A stretch of 9,940 nucleotides of DNA from Planctomycetota bacterium (GCA_018897395.1 JAHIKV010000070.1:1-9940), one strand, 5' to 3'. Counted from the stretch's first letter, positions 1-5,650 are shown. Numbers and translations are program-made. Notes: generated by a model not told the origin, from the sequence alone.

Positions 1-114
1 CGGCACCCGCCGCGACCGCTTGGGCTGCCGAGCGAAGTCTGGATTAACCCTCCGGCCGATGGGCCGGAACCCCGTATGCTACAACTACCGCGCGACACTA
101 ATTTCGTACCGCAG

Positions 115-543
115 TTGTCTCAAACCCGTTGACACGTTCCGCCACGTTGGATTTCGCCGAGGTGATTCGCGAGTTGGTGGAGAGTTATCCGACGGCGGAG
201 AAAATCGTGTTGGTGATGGACAACTTGAACACGCACAAGATGGCCTCGCTGTACGAGGCGTTTGTCCCCGACGAGGCCCGCCGGCTGATCGAACGGCTGG
301 AGGTTCACTACACGCCGAAACACGGCAGTTGGCTGAACATGGCCGAGACGGAGTTGAGCGTAATGACCAAGCAGTGCCTCCGACGGAGGATTCCCGATAA
401 GCCCACGCTGGTCGGCGAGGTTGCCGCTTGGGAATCCTCGCGAAACACCGCCCGATGTCGTATCGACTGGCGTTTCACCACAGCCAACGCCCGAATCAAA
501 CTCAAACGCCTCTACCCGTCAATTCAGGTCGGTTGAGGCACTA
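115..543 (+). mobile_element. Remnant of an IS630-family insertion sequence
   Basis: This stretch holds the C-terminal half of an IS630-type transposase and ends at a TA dinucleotide (542-543); IS630/Tc1-type elements insert at TA. The right edge read inward on the minus strand begins TAGTGCCTCAACC. A similar string, TTGTCTCAAACC, occurs at 115-126, just before the transposase fragment. If these are the two ends, the element lost its middle, including the N-terminal half of the transposase. The end assignment is inference from a short imperfect match. Bases 1-114 hold nothing I recognise. Confidence 0.35.
129..536 (+). pseudogene. IS630-family transposase, C-terminal fragment
   Basis: The 135-residue reading frame matches the C-terminal half of IS630-type DDE transposases, which cut and paste DNA at TA sites. 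Visible hallmarks are VMDNLNTHK (second catalytic Asp at about residue 31), the HYTPKHGSWLN block (60-70), and the following NMAETE that carries the catalytic Glu (residue 73 or 75). The C-terminal basic stretch ending near IKLKRLYP is also typical. Full-length members usually run to roughly 340-380 residues, so the helix-turn-helix region and first catalytic Asp are missing. The frame is closed by a TAA at 99-101, and the nominal TTG start at 129 is only the first available start codon, so this is a broken gene. It lies next to a tRNA gene, a common place for such relics. Confidence 0.85.
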
Positions 544-550
544 GGCAACC

Positions 551-590
551 AAAAAAAAGCCTTGTGTAACTTATTGCCACGCAAGGCTTT
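551..590 (-). terminator. Rho-independent terminator of the tRNA-Ser gene
   Basis: Read on the minus strand, AAAGCCTTG (590-582) pairs perfectly with CAAGGCTTT (564-556), and a run of T follows to 551. The 17-base loop can pair partly inside. It begins six bases after the tRNA 3' end, so it most likely ends the tRNA transcript. Confidence 0.85.
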
Positions 591-595
591 ATCAG

Positions 596-678
596 CGGAG
601 GGCAAGGGAGTCGAACCCTCAACGGCTTGCGCCGCACCTGATTTCGAGTCAGGCTGCTAACCAATTCGCGTACCCTCC
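596..678 (-). tRNA. tRNA-Ser, anticodon CGA
   Basis: On the minus strand the gene starts GGAGGGT (678-672) and ends GCCCTCC plus discriminator G (603-596), giving a seven-pair acceptor stem with one G-T pair. The anticodon stem CCTGA/TCAGG encloses the loop CTCGAAA, so the anticodon is CGA (complement of 644-646) and reads UCG serine codons. A long variable arm (GCGGC-GCAA-GCCGT) and a G at position 73 are serine tRNA identity features. The T arm contains GGTTCGACTCC. The 3' CCA is not encoded. An intrinsic terminator follows directly. The D arm is short and its pairing less certain. Confidence 0.95.
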
Positions 679-1061
679 AGTCGCTTACCAGTAATTTATC
701 TCATCGGCCATTTGCCGACAAGAAGGGACCTCGTCTTCATAGCCGGCAATGGCCCGACAGGCGTTACAACGCATAATTTCAGCAGATTCCAGCAAGGCGA
801 TCGTATGATTGCACGGCGGAACCCATTAGTTCCCACTCCGTGATAGGTCCTGAAAATCGGGTGGTAGCGACAATGGCCGCGGTGCGCAATCTGACGGTTC
901 GCAGGGATGCTCGTGCTGTGTCGGCGCAAGCAGATTGTCTACGTTTGCCGGCTCGGGACGGCCGATATCGCCGAATGGTGGTGGAGGCGCATCGGCCTCG
1001 GCCGGAACCTCATCCCCGACTACCGTGCAACACGGCCCCGAAACAACAAGGAACACGACTT
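679..1061. other. Gene-poor stretch between tRNA-Ser and the first plus-strand gene
   Basis: About 380 bases lie between the tRNA gene and the start codon at 1062. No open frame here looks like a normal protein. The only signal is a short string in the frame starting at 907 that resembles the start of CsrA (separate entry). A tRNA promoter must lie just above 678 on the minus strand, but I see no convincing -35/-10 pair. Confidence 0.5.
907..1050 (+). pseudogene. Possible decayed csrA-like gene
   Basis: The frame from ATG 907 begins MLVLCRRKQIVYV, which resembles the conserved CsrA start (MLVLsRkkgeqIvI) with two residues missing after RRK. About 18 residues further on is RRIGL, where CsrA has its VRIGi segment at nearly the same distance. 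The intervening residues (ADIAEWWW) do not fit the usual beta strands in this frame, whereas the neighbouring frame gives MVVEA, closer to CsrA, which hints at frameshifts. CsrA is a small RNA-binding dimer that controls translation. The frame runs on across the start of the gene at 1062, which supports decay. The match is short and could be chance. Confidence 0.2.
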
Positions 1062-1358
1062 ATGGATAAAGACACCTATCGCGTGGTCACCCGGGGTTCC
1101 GATGGGCAAATCCGCATCCGCGACTACGACAACAACGAGGCACTATTGAAGCGACATTGCCAGGTTGGCGTGGACGATTGCAGTACGGACCTGGGGTTGC
1201 GGGGACTGCCGGTGTTCCGCGGCTTGATCGGGCCGATGCCCGAGGGAAAGAACGTCATCCGATACGAATCGCCGGAAGTGTTCGAGACCCTGACGAAGGA
1301 CTGGAGTACGGCGACGCCTCCCCGTCGCCGTTCGCGCAGCAAGACGCCGGCCGTATAG
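1062..1358 (+). CDS. Small protein of unknown function
   Basis: I do not recognise this 98-residue protein. The ATG at 1062 is chosen because AAGGA (1048-1052) sits about nine bases before it; the same frame is open upstream to an ATG at 840, but those residues are Arg/Pro-rich and look like shadow coding. The protein starts MDKDTYRVVTRGSDGQIRIR and has a mixed-charge body with two cysteines (near residues 33 and 40). A strongly basic Ser/Arg/Lys tail (PPRRRSRSKTP) could bind nucleic acid or be disordered. There is no signal peptide or membrane segment. It stands alone between the tRNA gene and the Trm112-like gene, both more than 130 bases away. Whether it is expressed is not certain. Confidence 0.55.
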   Translation: MDKDTYRVVTRGSDGQIRIRDYDNNEALLKRHCQVGVDDCSTDLGLRGLPVFRGLIGPMPEGKNVIRYESPEVFETLTKDWSTATPPRRRSRSKTPAV

Positions 1359-1495
1359 CAGACGGTTGAACTGCTATTGACGCGATTGTAGGAGGCAACT
1401 CGGCGCTTCGAATCGATCGGCGGGCTTGCAAATTCGTGCAAGATCGGCCATCCTGGGGCGATTGACATTCTCCACCGATTCGAGCGCGTACTCCG

Positions 1496-1753
1496 ATGAT
1501 CGACGAGAAACTGCTTCCGATCCTTGCCTGTCCAACCGACCGCACCCCGCTCGGCGTCGCCGACGAAGGGACTATTGTTCGGCTCAACCGGGCGATCGCG
1601 GCGGGGCGGGTGAAAAACCGTTCCGGACAGCGAGTCGAGCAGCCGCTGGACGGCGGCCTGCTCCACGCCGACAAAACCATCTTGTATCCGATCCGAGACG
1701 GCATACCCGTGCTGTTGGCCGACGAGGCCATCGCGCTGTCGCAGATCGAATAG
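1496..1753 (+). CDS. Trm112-like family protein (UPF0434 type)
   Basis: This 85-residue protein has the layout of bacterial Trm112-like proteins: an N-terminal LLPILACPTDRTPL (residues 6-19) and a C-terminal LYPIRDGIPVLLADEAI (63-79). In eukaryotes and archaea Trm112 is a small activator of methyltransferases; the role of the bacterial YcaR-type proteins is less clear. Only one cysteine (Cys12) remains of the usual CPxC zinc motif, so this copy probably does not bind zinc the classical way. The middle (about residues 20-60) is longer than in the shortest homologues and has a basic patch (AAGRVKNRSGQRVEQ). No Shine-Dalgarno site is visible before ATG 1496. A TTGACA at 1462-1467 could be a -35 box, but no good -10 follows. 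The gene ends just before a perfect palindrome. Confidence 0.85.
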   Translation: MIDEKLLPILACPTDRTPLGVADEGTIVRLNRAIAAGRVKNRSGQRVEQPLDGGLLHADKTILYPIRDGIPVLLADEAIALSQIE

Positions 1754-1761
1754 CGAGTTCC

Positions 1762-1787
1762 GTAGGCCGGGTTGCAACCCGGCCTAC
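1762..1787. repeat. Perfect 26-bp palindrome between convergent genes, terminator-like
   Basis: Bases 1762-1787 equal their own reverse complement (outer ends GTAGGCCGGG / CCCGGCCTAC around TTGCAA). It lies nine bases after the Trm112-like stop codon, and its last base is the first base of the PAP2 stop codon on the other strand. A TTTTT run follows at 1796-1800, a little far for a classical terminator. It may end transcripts from both sides. Its GTAGG/CCTAC ends match the longer nested palindromes elsewhere in the window. Confidence 0.8.
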
Positions 1788-2518
1788 TATCCGTCTTTTT
1801 CCCGTCCAAACCGAAACGGGGCGGCCAGCGCCAAGCCGGTGAAGTAGACCAGCCCGCCCGACCAAAGTACGTCGCTGGGAAAGTGGCAGCCGACGGCCAT
1901 CCGCGCCAGACCGATCACGGCGCCGCCGGCTAGCCCCAGCAGCAGGAACGACGCGGCCAGCCGCCGCCGGCGTCGATAGAGGACAAACGCCGGGGCCATC
2001 AGGTAGAAACCCATCGCCGCGTGCCCGCTGGGGAACGAAGCGTCCGACGCGACGCAGCCTCGTTGCCAAACCGGCAGGAAGTCGCGCTGACCGCCGAACG
2101 GCGCGGTATCGTGTGGGCGGGGCCTCTGCCAGAAGGGTTTGCAGACCACGTTGACGAGTATTCCTGGACCAACGATCAGCAGCAGGGCGTAGAAAAGCCC
2201 CGGATCACGCCAGCGTTCGATTCTCGCCCAGAAGAAACTCGCAATCCAGACGATCAGGCCGCCGCCGCCGAGAATCCAGGCGGGATACACGCCCCAGTCG
2301 TAAAGTGCTTGCCAGGGTTGCGCGTGCATCTGCGGCCAACGTGCGCCTCGAGTTTGGCCGACCGCCTCGCCCGAGAAGAATGGACGCAACAGCGCGATGT
2401 CGAGGTCCGTCGTCCAGAAAAGCGTCGTCCCCGCCGCCAACACCGCCGCCGGAATCCACACGGCCGGCCGGCGGAGGGCGGAAACCACGTCGGTCGCTGT
2501 CTTCCTCCAATAATTCAT
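1787..2518 (-). CDS. PAP2-family membrane phosphatase
   Basis: This 243-residue integral membrane protein carries the three motifs of the PAP2 acid phosphatase superfamily. They are K-x6-RP at 127-135 (KPFWQRPRP), PSGH at 163-166, and R-x5-H-xxx-D at 206-216 (Arg206, His212, Asp216). Ser is replaced by Ala just before Arg206. Family members remove phosphate from lipids such as undecaprenyl pyrophosphate, phosphatidylglycerol phosphate or lipid A; the substrate cannot be told from sequence. Hydrophobic segments are visible near residues 17-35, 78-97, 109-126, 169-181, 187-205 and 217-233, fitting the usual six-helix fold. The ATG at 2518 has no Shine-Dalgarno site, because the heptamer repeat array starts at the next base. 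It lies downstream of the DUF151 gene on the same strand and could be co-transcribed with it. Confidence 0.9.
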   Translation of the reverse strand: MNYWRKTATDVVSALRRPAVWIPAAVLAAGTTLFWTTDLDIALLRPFFSGEAVGQTRGARWPQMHAQPWQALYDWGVYPAWILGGGGLIVWIASFFWARIERWRDPGLFYALLLIVGPGILVNVVCKPFWQRPRPHDTAPFGGQRDFLPVWQRGCVASDASFPSGHAAMGFYLMAPAFVLYRRRRRLAASFLLLGLAGGAVIGLARMAVGCHFPSDVLWSGGLVYFTGLALAAPFRFGREKDG

Positions 2519-2694
2519 AGGGATTAGGGATTGGGGATTGGAGATTAGAAAGTAGGGATTGGCGAGCGGTTGGAAGTAGTGGTCAGTGGCTAGTGGCTAG
2601 TGGTCAGTGCGAAACCGCAAGCGGCCGGCTTTCCCCAATCCCCAATCCCCAATCCCCAATCCCCAATCCCTAATCCCCAATCTCTAATCCCTCC
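2519..2694. repeat. Composite heptamer repeat array filling the PAP2/DUF151 spacer
   Basis: The whole spacer is repetitive. First come GGGATTA/GGGGATT-type heptamers, partly degenerate (2519-2560). A 20-odd-base segment shared with the coaC 3' end follows (2557-2582), then AGTGGTC/AGTGGCT heptamers (2578-2606), the 18-base core GTGCGAAACCGCAAGCGG (2607-2624) and a short linker. It ends with eight heptamers of CCAATCC/CTAATCC type (2635-2690). The outer parts are complementary (G-rich left, C-rich right), so the array could fold into a large hairpin. It runs from the PAP2 start codon to the DUF151 stop codon. Confidence 0.95.
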
Positions 2695-3102
2695 CTATTG
2701 CTCTCCTAGCACGTCGTTCAGCACGTCTTCGTTCACGAAGATCGGCAGCATCGGGTCGCATGTGACTGCCACGGCGATGGCGTCCGAAGGCCGGGCGTCG
2801 ATCTCGACCAGTTCGCCGTCGTGGCGGACCCTCAACCGGGCGAAATACGTGTGGTCCTTCAACTCGCTTATCACCACGTCCTGGAACTCTCCCCCGAGGT
2901 TCTCGACCACGCTGACGATCAGATCGTGCGTCAGCGGCCGCGGCGACGGATAGCCCTTCACCCGCCGGTCGATGCTCGTGGCCTCGAAGATGCCGATCAG
3001 GATCGGAAAAGTCCGTTCGCCGTCGATCTCCTTCAGGTAGATTACCTGCTGGTCGTTGACCTCGCTGATAATAATCCGGGAAAGTTCCATGGGGACAGGC
3101 AT
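2695..3102 (-). CDS. Bifunctional nuclease (BFN/DUF151) family protein
   Basis: From ATG 3102 the protein has 135 residues and covers the whole DUF151 domain. Visible features are the N-terminal strand ELSRIIISEVNDQQVIYLKE, the FPILIGIFEATSI block (32-44, usually LPIxIGxxEAxAI) and the highly conserved DARPSDAIAVA (102-112). The plant founder has been reported to have DNase and RNase activity; the bacterial role is uncertain. I chose ATG 3102 because GGAAGG lies seven bases upstream; a GTG at 3117 would add five residues and would place that site inside the gene. The stop codon TAG (2697-2695) merges with the end of the repeat array. A TATAAT hexamer at 3173-3168 may be its -10 box. PAP2 follows on the same strand after 176 bases of repeat. 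Confidence 0.9.
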   Translation of the reverse strand: MPVPMELSRIIISEVNDQQVIYLKEIDGERTFPILIGIFEATSIDRRVKGYPSPRPLTHDLIVSVVENLGGEFQDVVISELKDHTYFARLRVRHDGELVEIDARPSDAIAVAVTCDPMLPIFVNEDVLNDVLGEQ

Positions 3103-3167
3103 AGCCGCACCTTCCACACTCGCGATGAGTCGAAACGCTTGCCGGCAACCGCCGGACGCTACATCCG

Positions 3168-3173
3168 ATTATA
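3168..3173 (-). promoter_or_regulatory. Possible -10 box for the DUF151 gene
   Basis: The minus strand reads TATAAT here, about 65 bases before the DUF151 start codon. No good -35 hexamer is found 16-18 bases upstream, so the assignment is weak. Confidence 0.3.
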
Positions 3174-3274
3174 TGCTCACCTTGCCCGGTCTCGCCAGTG
3201 GGCGGCTGGGTGGCGGCAACGTTTTCCGCCCGAGCCCCTTGTAAGTGGGATAATGATTCTGTATCCTGATATGA

Positions 3275-3517
3275 ATGAAGGAATACCGCTTTACCGAGTA
3301 TTTCGAGAACGAAGTCTTGCGGAAGCGGCCTTATCTGCGTAAGGAGTGGTGTATCCGAGCGGTAGAGAATCCGATCCGGGTTGAACCGCAGGAACACAAT
3401 CGCTATCGTTTCTGGGCGGAAATTGAAGAACTGGAGGGCCGGATTTTGCGGGTCGTTACCCTGGCGGACAAGCAAACGATCCACAACGCTTTTCCGGACA
3501 GAGGGTTCAAACCATGA
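3275..3517 (+). CDS. Small toxin-like protein (DUF4258-like) paired with DUF2283
   Basis: This 80-residue protein starts MKEYRFTEYFENEVLRKRPY and contains IEELEGRILRVVTLADKQTIHNAFPDR. This recalls small proteins of the RelE/DUF4258 kind, in which a helix with basic residues precedes a beta sheet that handles RNA. Its stop codon overlaps the start of a DUF2283 gene by four bases (ATGA at 3514-3517), and such pairs recur in planctomycetes and cyanobacteria. The pairing suggests a toxin-antitoxin-like unit, but neither activity is shown by the sequence. An ATG at 3271 is in another frame, and no Shine-Dalgarno site is seen before 3275. GATAAT at 3249-3254 could be a -10 box and would give a very short leader. 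The pair diverges from the DUF151 gene. Confidence 0.75.
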   Translation: MKEYRFTEYFENEVLRKRPYLRKEWCIRAVENPIRVEPQEHNRYRFWAEIEELEGRILRVVTLADKQTIHNAFPDRGFKP

Positions 3518-3732
3518 AATTGAAATACTACCGCGACACCGATTCGCTCTATATCGACCTGGTTTCCACTCCAAGCGCCGAAAGCAAGGAAATATCGGAT
3601 GGGGTCGTCTTGGACTACGACGCCGACGGCAATCTGGTCGGTATCGACATCGACAATGCCAGCCGAAAGATCGATCTAAAGGAAGTTATCCTCAGCAAAA
3701 TCCCCGCCGAAATTGAAGCACTGACAGCGTAA
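3514..3732 (+). CDS. DUF2283 family protein
   Basis: This 72-residue protein has the DUF2283 pattern. The N-terminal MKLKYYRDTDSLYIDL is followed by a short acidic stretch with two Ser/Glu-rich turns, then the block DYDADGNLVGIDIDNAS (about residues 29-45) and a C-terminal helix (DLKEVILSKIPAEIEAL). The family is small, acidic and of unknown function. Members are often encoded just after a small RelE- or DUF4258-like protein, as here, which suits an antitoxin-like partner role (inference). Translation is probably coupled to the upstream gene through the ATGA overlap. The gene ends nine bases before a nested palindrome that separates it from the convergent pfkA gene. Confidence 0.85.
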   Translation: MKLKYYRDTDSLYIDLVSTPSAESKEISDGVVLDYDADGNLVGIDIDNASRKIDLKEVILSKIPAEIEALTA

Positions 3733-3740
3733 GTAAATCC

Positions 3741-3818
3741 GCAGGGTGCGTCCTCGACGCACCACAAACAAGTAGGTTGGGTTTTCCAGAATATCGGTGC
3801 GTCGCGGACGCACCCTAC
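3741..3818. repeat. Nested palindrome (REP-like) between DUF2283 and pfkA
   Basis: The left arm (3741-3763) and right arm (3796-3818) are 23-base inverted copies with two differences. Each arm is also a hairpin on its own: GGTGCGTC pairs with GACGCACC across a three-base loop (CTC on the left, GCG on the right). The spacer holds another GTAGG start (GTAGGTTGGGTT at 3772), perhaps a piece of a second element. It sits between two convergent genes and could act as a two-way terminator. Confidence 0.85.
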
Positions 3819-3833
3819 GTTGCTCTTCTCCCT

Positions 3834-4823
3834 TCAACTCGCCATTGTCTGAAGAACATCCAGCAAGCTCTCAGGCACGGCCTTGTGCCGGGCGTAGGTC
3901 TCCTCGAAAGGGGTGAGGACCAACTCGCCGCGGACTACGCCGGCCATCATGCCGCCGACGCCGCGGTCCAACGAGCGGACGGCAAAATCGCCCAACCGCG
4001 TGGCCAGAATGCGGTCGTCGGGGACCGGCGTGCCGCCGCGTTGCAGGTGGCCGAGCAAGACCACCCGGGTGTCGAACGGGCATCCCGCCCGGCGAAGCTC
4101 GTCGTCGAGAATGGCTGCCCCGCCCAGTTCGTCCCCTTCGGCCACCACGACCATGATCGACTTCTTACCCCGCGACTTTAATGTCTTGAGGTGCTCGACG
4201 GTTGCGGGAACGTCGGTGTGGGTCTCCGGCAGGGCGACCACCTCGGCCCCGCCGGCCAAAGCGGTCCACAGGGCGATGAATCCGCTGTGCCGGCCCATGA
4301 CCTCGACCAGGAACAGCCGCTCGTGGCTCTCGGCCGTGTCGCGGAGTTTGTCTACCGCCTCGACCGCCGTGTGGACGGCCGTGGCGAATCCGATCGTGTA
4401 GTCGGTGCCCAGCAGGTCGTTGTCGATCGTGCCGGGGCACCCGACGATTCGTCCGTCCCAATGCCGGGCCAGCTCGACCGCGCCGCGGAAGGTGCCGTCG
4501 CCGCCGATGGGAATCAGGGCGTCGATGCGGTGTTTGCGCAGGACGTCGGCGGCCCGTTTTACTCCTTCCTTGGTGCGGAACAGTTCGCTGCGGCTGGTGC
4601 CCAGCACCGTTCCGCCAAGCTGCAAGATATGGGAGACCGAACGGAGCCGCATCAACGGCTCGCCGTCGGCCTGGCGGAAGAAGTCTTCTTCCAGCAGACC
4701 TTGGTATCCGCGGCAGATGCCGATGACCTCGTGTCCCTTGGAGACCGCCGAGCGGACGACCGCGCGGACGCAGGCGTTCATGCCCGGCGCGTCGCCGCCG
4801 CTTGTGAATACGCCGATTCGCAT
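3834..4823 (-). CDS. pfkA: ATP-dependent 6-phosphofructokinase
   Basis: This 329-residue cytoplasmic enzyme phosphorylates fructose 6-phosphate to fructose 1,6-bisphosphate in glycolysis. Visible motifs are TSGGDAPGMN (8-16), IGGDGTF (106-112), PGTIDND (130-136, catalytic Asp134), MGRHSGFIA (176-184) and LGHLQRGGTP (257-266). The Gly in GGDG and the Gly in PGTIDND are typical of ATP users; diphosphate-dependent enzymes usually have GGDD and PKTIDND. The length is close to the usual 320. ATG 4823 fits the conserved start MRIGVFTSGGD but has no Shine-Dalgarno site, and a heptamer array begins at the next base. It is the last gene of a same-strand series from yicC, with 46 bases of repeat between it and coaB, so shared transcription is likely but not proven. 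Confidence 0.97.
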   Translation of the reverse strand: MRIGVFTSGGDAPGMNACVRAVVRSAVSKGHEVIGICRGYQGLLEEDFFRQADGEPLMRLRSVSHILQLGGTVLGTSRSELFRTKEGVKRAADVLRKHRIDALIPIGGDGTFRGAVELARHWDGRIVGCPGTIDNDLLGTDYTIGFATAVHTAVEAVDKLRDTAESHERLFLVEVMGRHSGFIALWTALAGGAEVVALPETHTDVPATVEHLKTLKSRGKKSIMVVVAEGDELGGAAILDDELRRAGCPFDTRVVLLGHLQRGGTPVPDDRILATRLGDFAVRSLDRGVGGMMAGVVRGELVLTPFEETYARHKAVPESLLDVLQTMAS

Positions 4824-4869
4824 GGGAAGTAGTGGATAGTGGGTAGTGGATAGTGGGTAGTGGGGGTAG
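4824..4869. repeat. Heptamer array (RTAGTGG) filling the pfkA/coaB spacer
   Basis: Five consecutive GTAGTGG/ATAGTGG heptamers occupy nearly all of the 46 bases between the pfkA start codon and the coaB stop codon. The left edge GGAAGTAGTGG (4825-4835) also occurs at 2572-2582 and, inverted, at the coaC 3' end. The 18-base core and the CCAATCC part found elsewhere are absent here. Confidence 0.9.
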
Positions 4870-5514
4870 TTACGGTTCTTGTGTTGGATGGATCAATTGT
4901 CGATTGATTACGCGAAAGATTTCTTTTGCCACGTCGCTCTTATCGCCGGCAAAGCGGCCCAGCGATTCTCCGCGTCGGTCGAGTATCTCGACTTGCGTGC
5001 CGATCGACTGCACGGCATGGGGACCGTTGACGACGATCAGATCGCAGCGTTTCCGTTGCAGCTTTTGCATTGCCCCGGTTCGCGGGTCTTCGGTCTCCAA
5101 CGCGAAAGCCACGATCCACTGGTAGGCTTTCTTGTCGGCCGCCAGGGTGGCCACGACGTCGGGCGTTTCCACCAATTCCAAACGGAGCGGTTCTCCGGTC
5201 TTGTGAATTTTCCGCCGTGCGACCGACGGCGGTCGATAATCGCAGGGCGCGGCCGCGGCAATCAGTCCGTCGCAGGCCGGAAAAAGCCGCAAACACGCAT
5301 CGAGCATTTCCTGGGTCGAAACGACGCGATGCACCTCGGCCGCGGCCGTGTATTCCACGTCGGCCGGCCCGCCGACAACAACGACCTGATGTCCGGCCTC
5401 GACGACGGCCGCCGCCAGCGCCGCCCCCATCCGACCGCTCGACGCGTTGGTCAAATACCGCACCGGATCGAGGTATTCCCGCGTCGGGCCGGAGGTGATG
5501 AGGATGCGGGACAT
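4870..5514 (-). CDS. coaB: Phosphopantothenate-cysteine ligase (CoaB domain protein)
   Basis: This 214-residue protein matches the CoaB half of CoaBC, which joins cysteine to 4'-phosphopantothenate, the second step from pantothenate to coenzyme A. Visible features are ITSGPTREYLDPVRYLTN (6-23) followed by the glycine-rich ASSGRMG (24-30), then AAAPCDYRP (87-95) and the lysine pair RKIHK (Lys102, Lys105) of the active-site loop. FALETED (147-153) and IVVNGP (160-165, usually IVANDV) are also present. The start MSRILITSGPTRE fits the domain edge. CoaB is usually fused behind CoaC; here it is a stand-alone gene, separated from coaC by a 116-base repeat spacer. There is no Shine-Dalgarno site on the coding strand before ATG 5514. 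The C-terminal tail is short. Confidence 0.92.
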   Translation of the reverse strand: MSRILITSGPTREYLDPVRYLTNASSGRMGAALAAAVVEAGHQVVVVGGPADVEYTAAAEVHRVVSTQEMLDACLRLFPACDGLIAAAAPCDYRPPSVARRKIHKTGEPLRLELVETPDVVATLAADKKAYQWIVAFALETEDPRTGAMQKLQRKRCDLIVVNGPHAVQSIGTQVEILDRRGESLGRFAGDKSDVAKEIFRVINRQLIHPTQEP

Positions 5515-5650
5515 TAGGAGGGATTAGGGATTGGGGATTAGGGATTGGGGATTGGGGAAGCCGACCGCTTGCGGTTTCGCACTGACCACTGACCACTGAC
5601 CACTGACCACTGACCACTGACCACTAGCCACTAGCCACTAGCCACTACTT
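5515..5650. repeat. Composite heptamer repeat array between coaC and coaB
   Basis: In order along the plus strand there are five GGGATT-type heptamers (5519-5553), a linker, and the inverted 18-base core (5565-5582). Six ACTGACC heptamers (5581-5622) and three ACTAGCC heptamers (5623-5643) follow, then ACTACTT. This is the same arrangement as at 2578-2690 and 9358-9458, but inverted. It fills the spacer from the coaB start codon and runs into the last codons of coaC. Confidence 0.95.

Noticed and set aside
1..114. End of a group II intron or other mobile element at the left edge
   Set aside because: I looked for a domain V-like hairpin and a maturase tail and found neither; the stretch remains unexplained.
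20..400. 126-codon plus-strand open frame at the left edge
   Set aside because: It overlaps the transposase fragment in another frame and shows no family features.
1462..1496. TTGACA before the Trm112-like gene as a promoter
   Set aside because: No acceptable -10 hexamer lies 16-18 bases downstream, and the start codon would fall almost on the transcription start.
2600..2953. Reading frames with SVVSGQ- or NPQSPIP-type repeats
   Set aside because: These arise from translating the heptamer arrays (period 7, so all frames stay open); they are not proteins.
2684..3574. 296-codon open frame on the minus strand
   Set aside because: It overlaps the clear DUF151 gene and both small plus-strand genes in other frames, has Arg/Gly-rich low-complexity content and matches no family; it is a shadow frame of GC-rich coding DNA.
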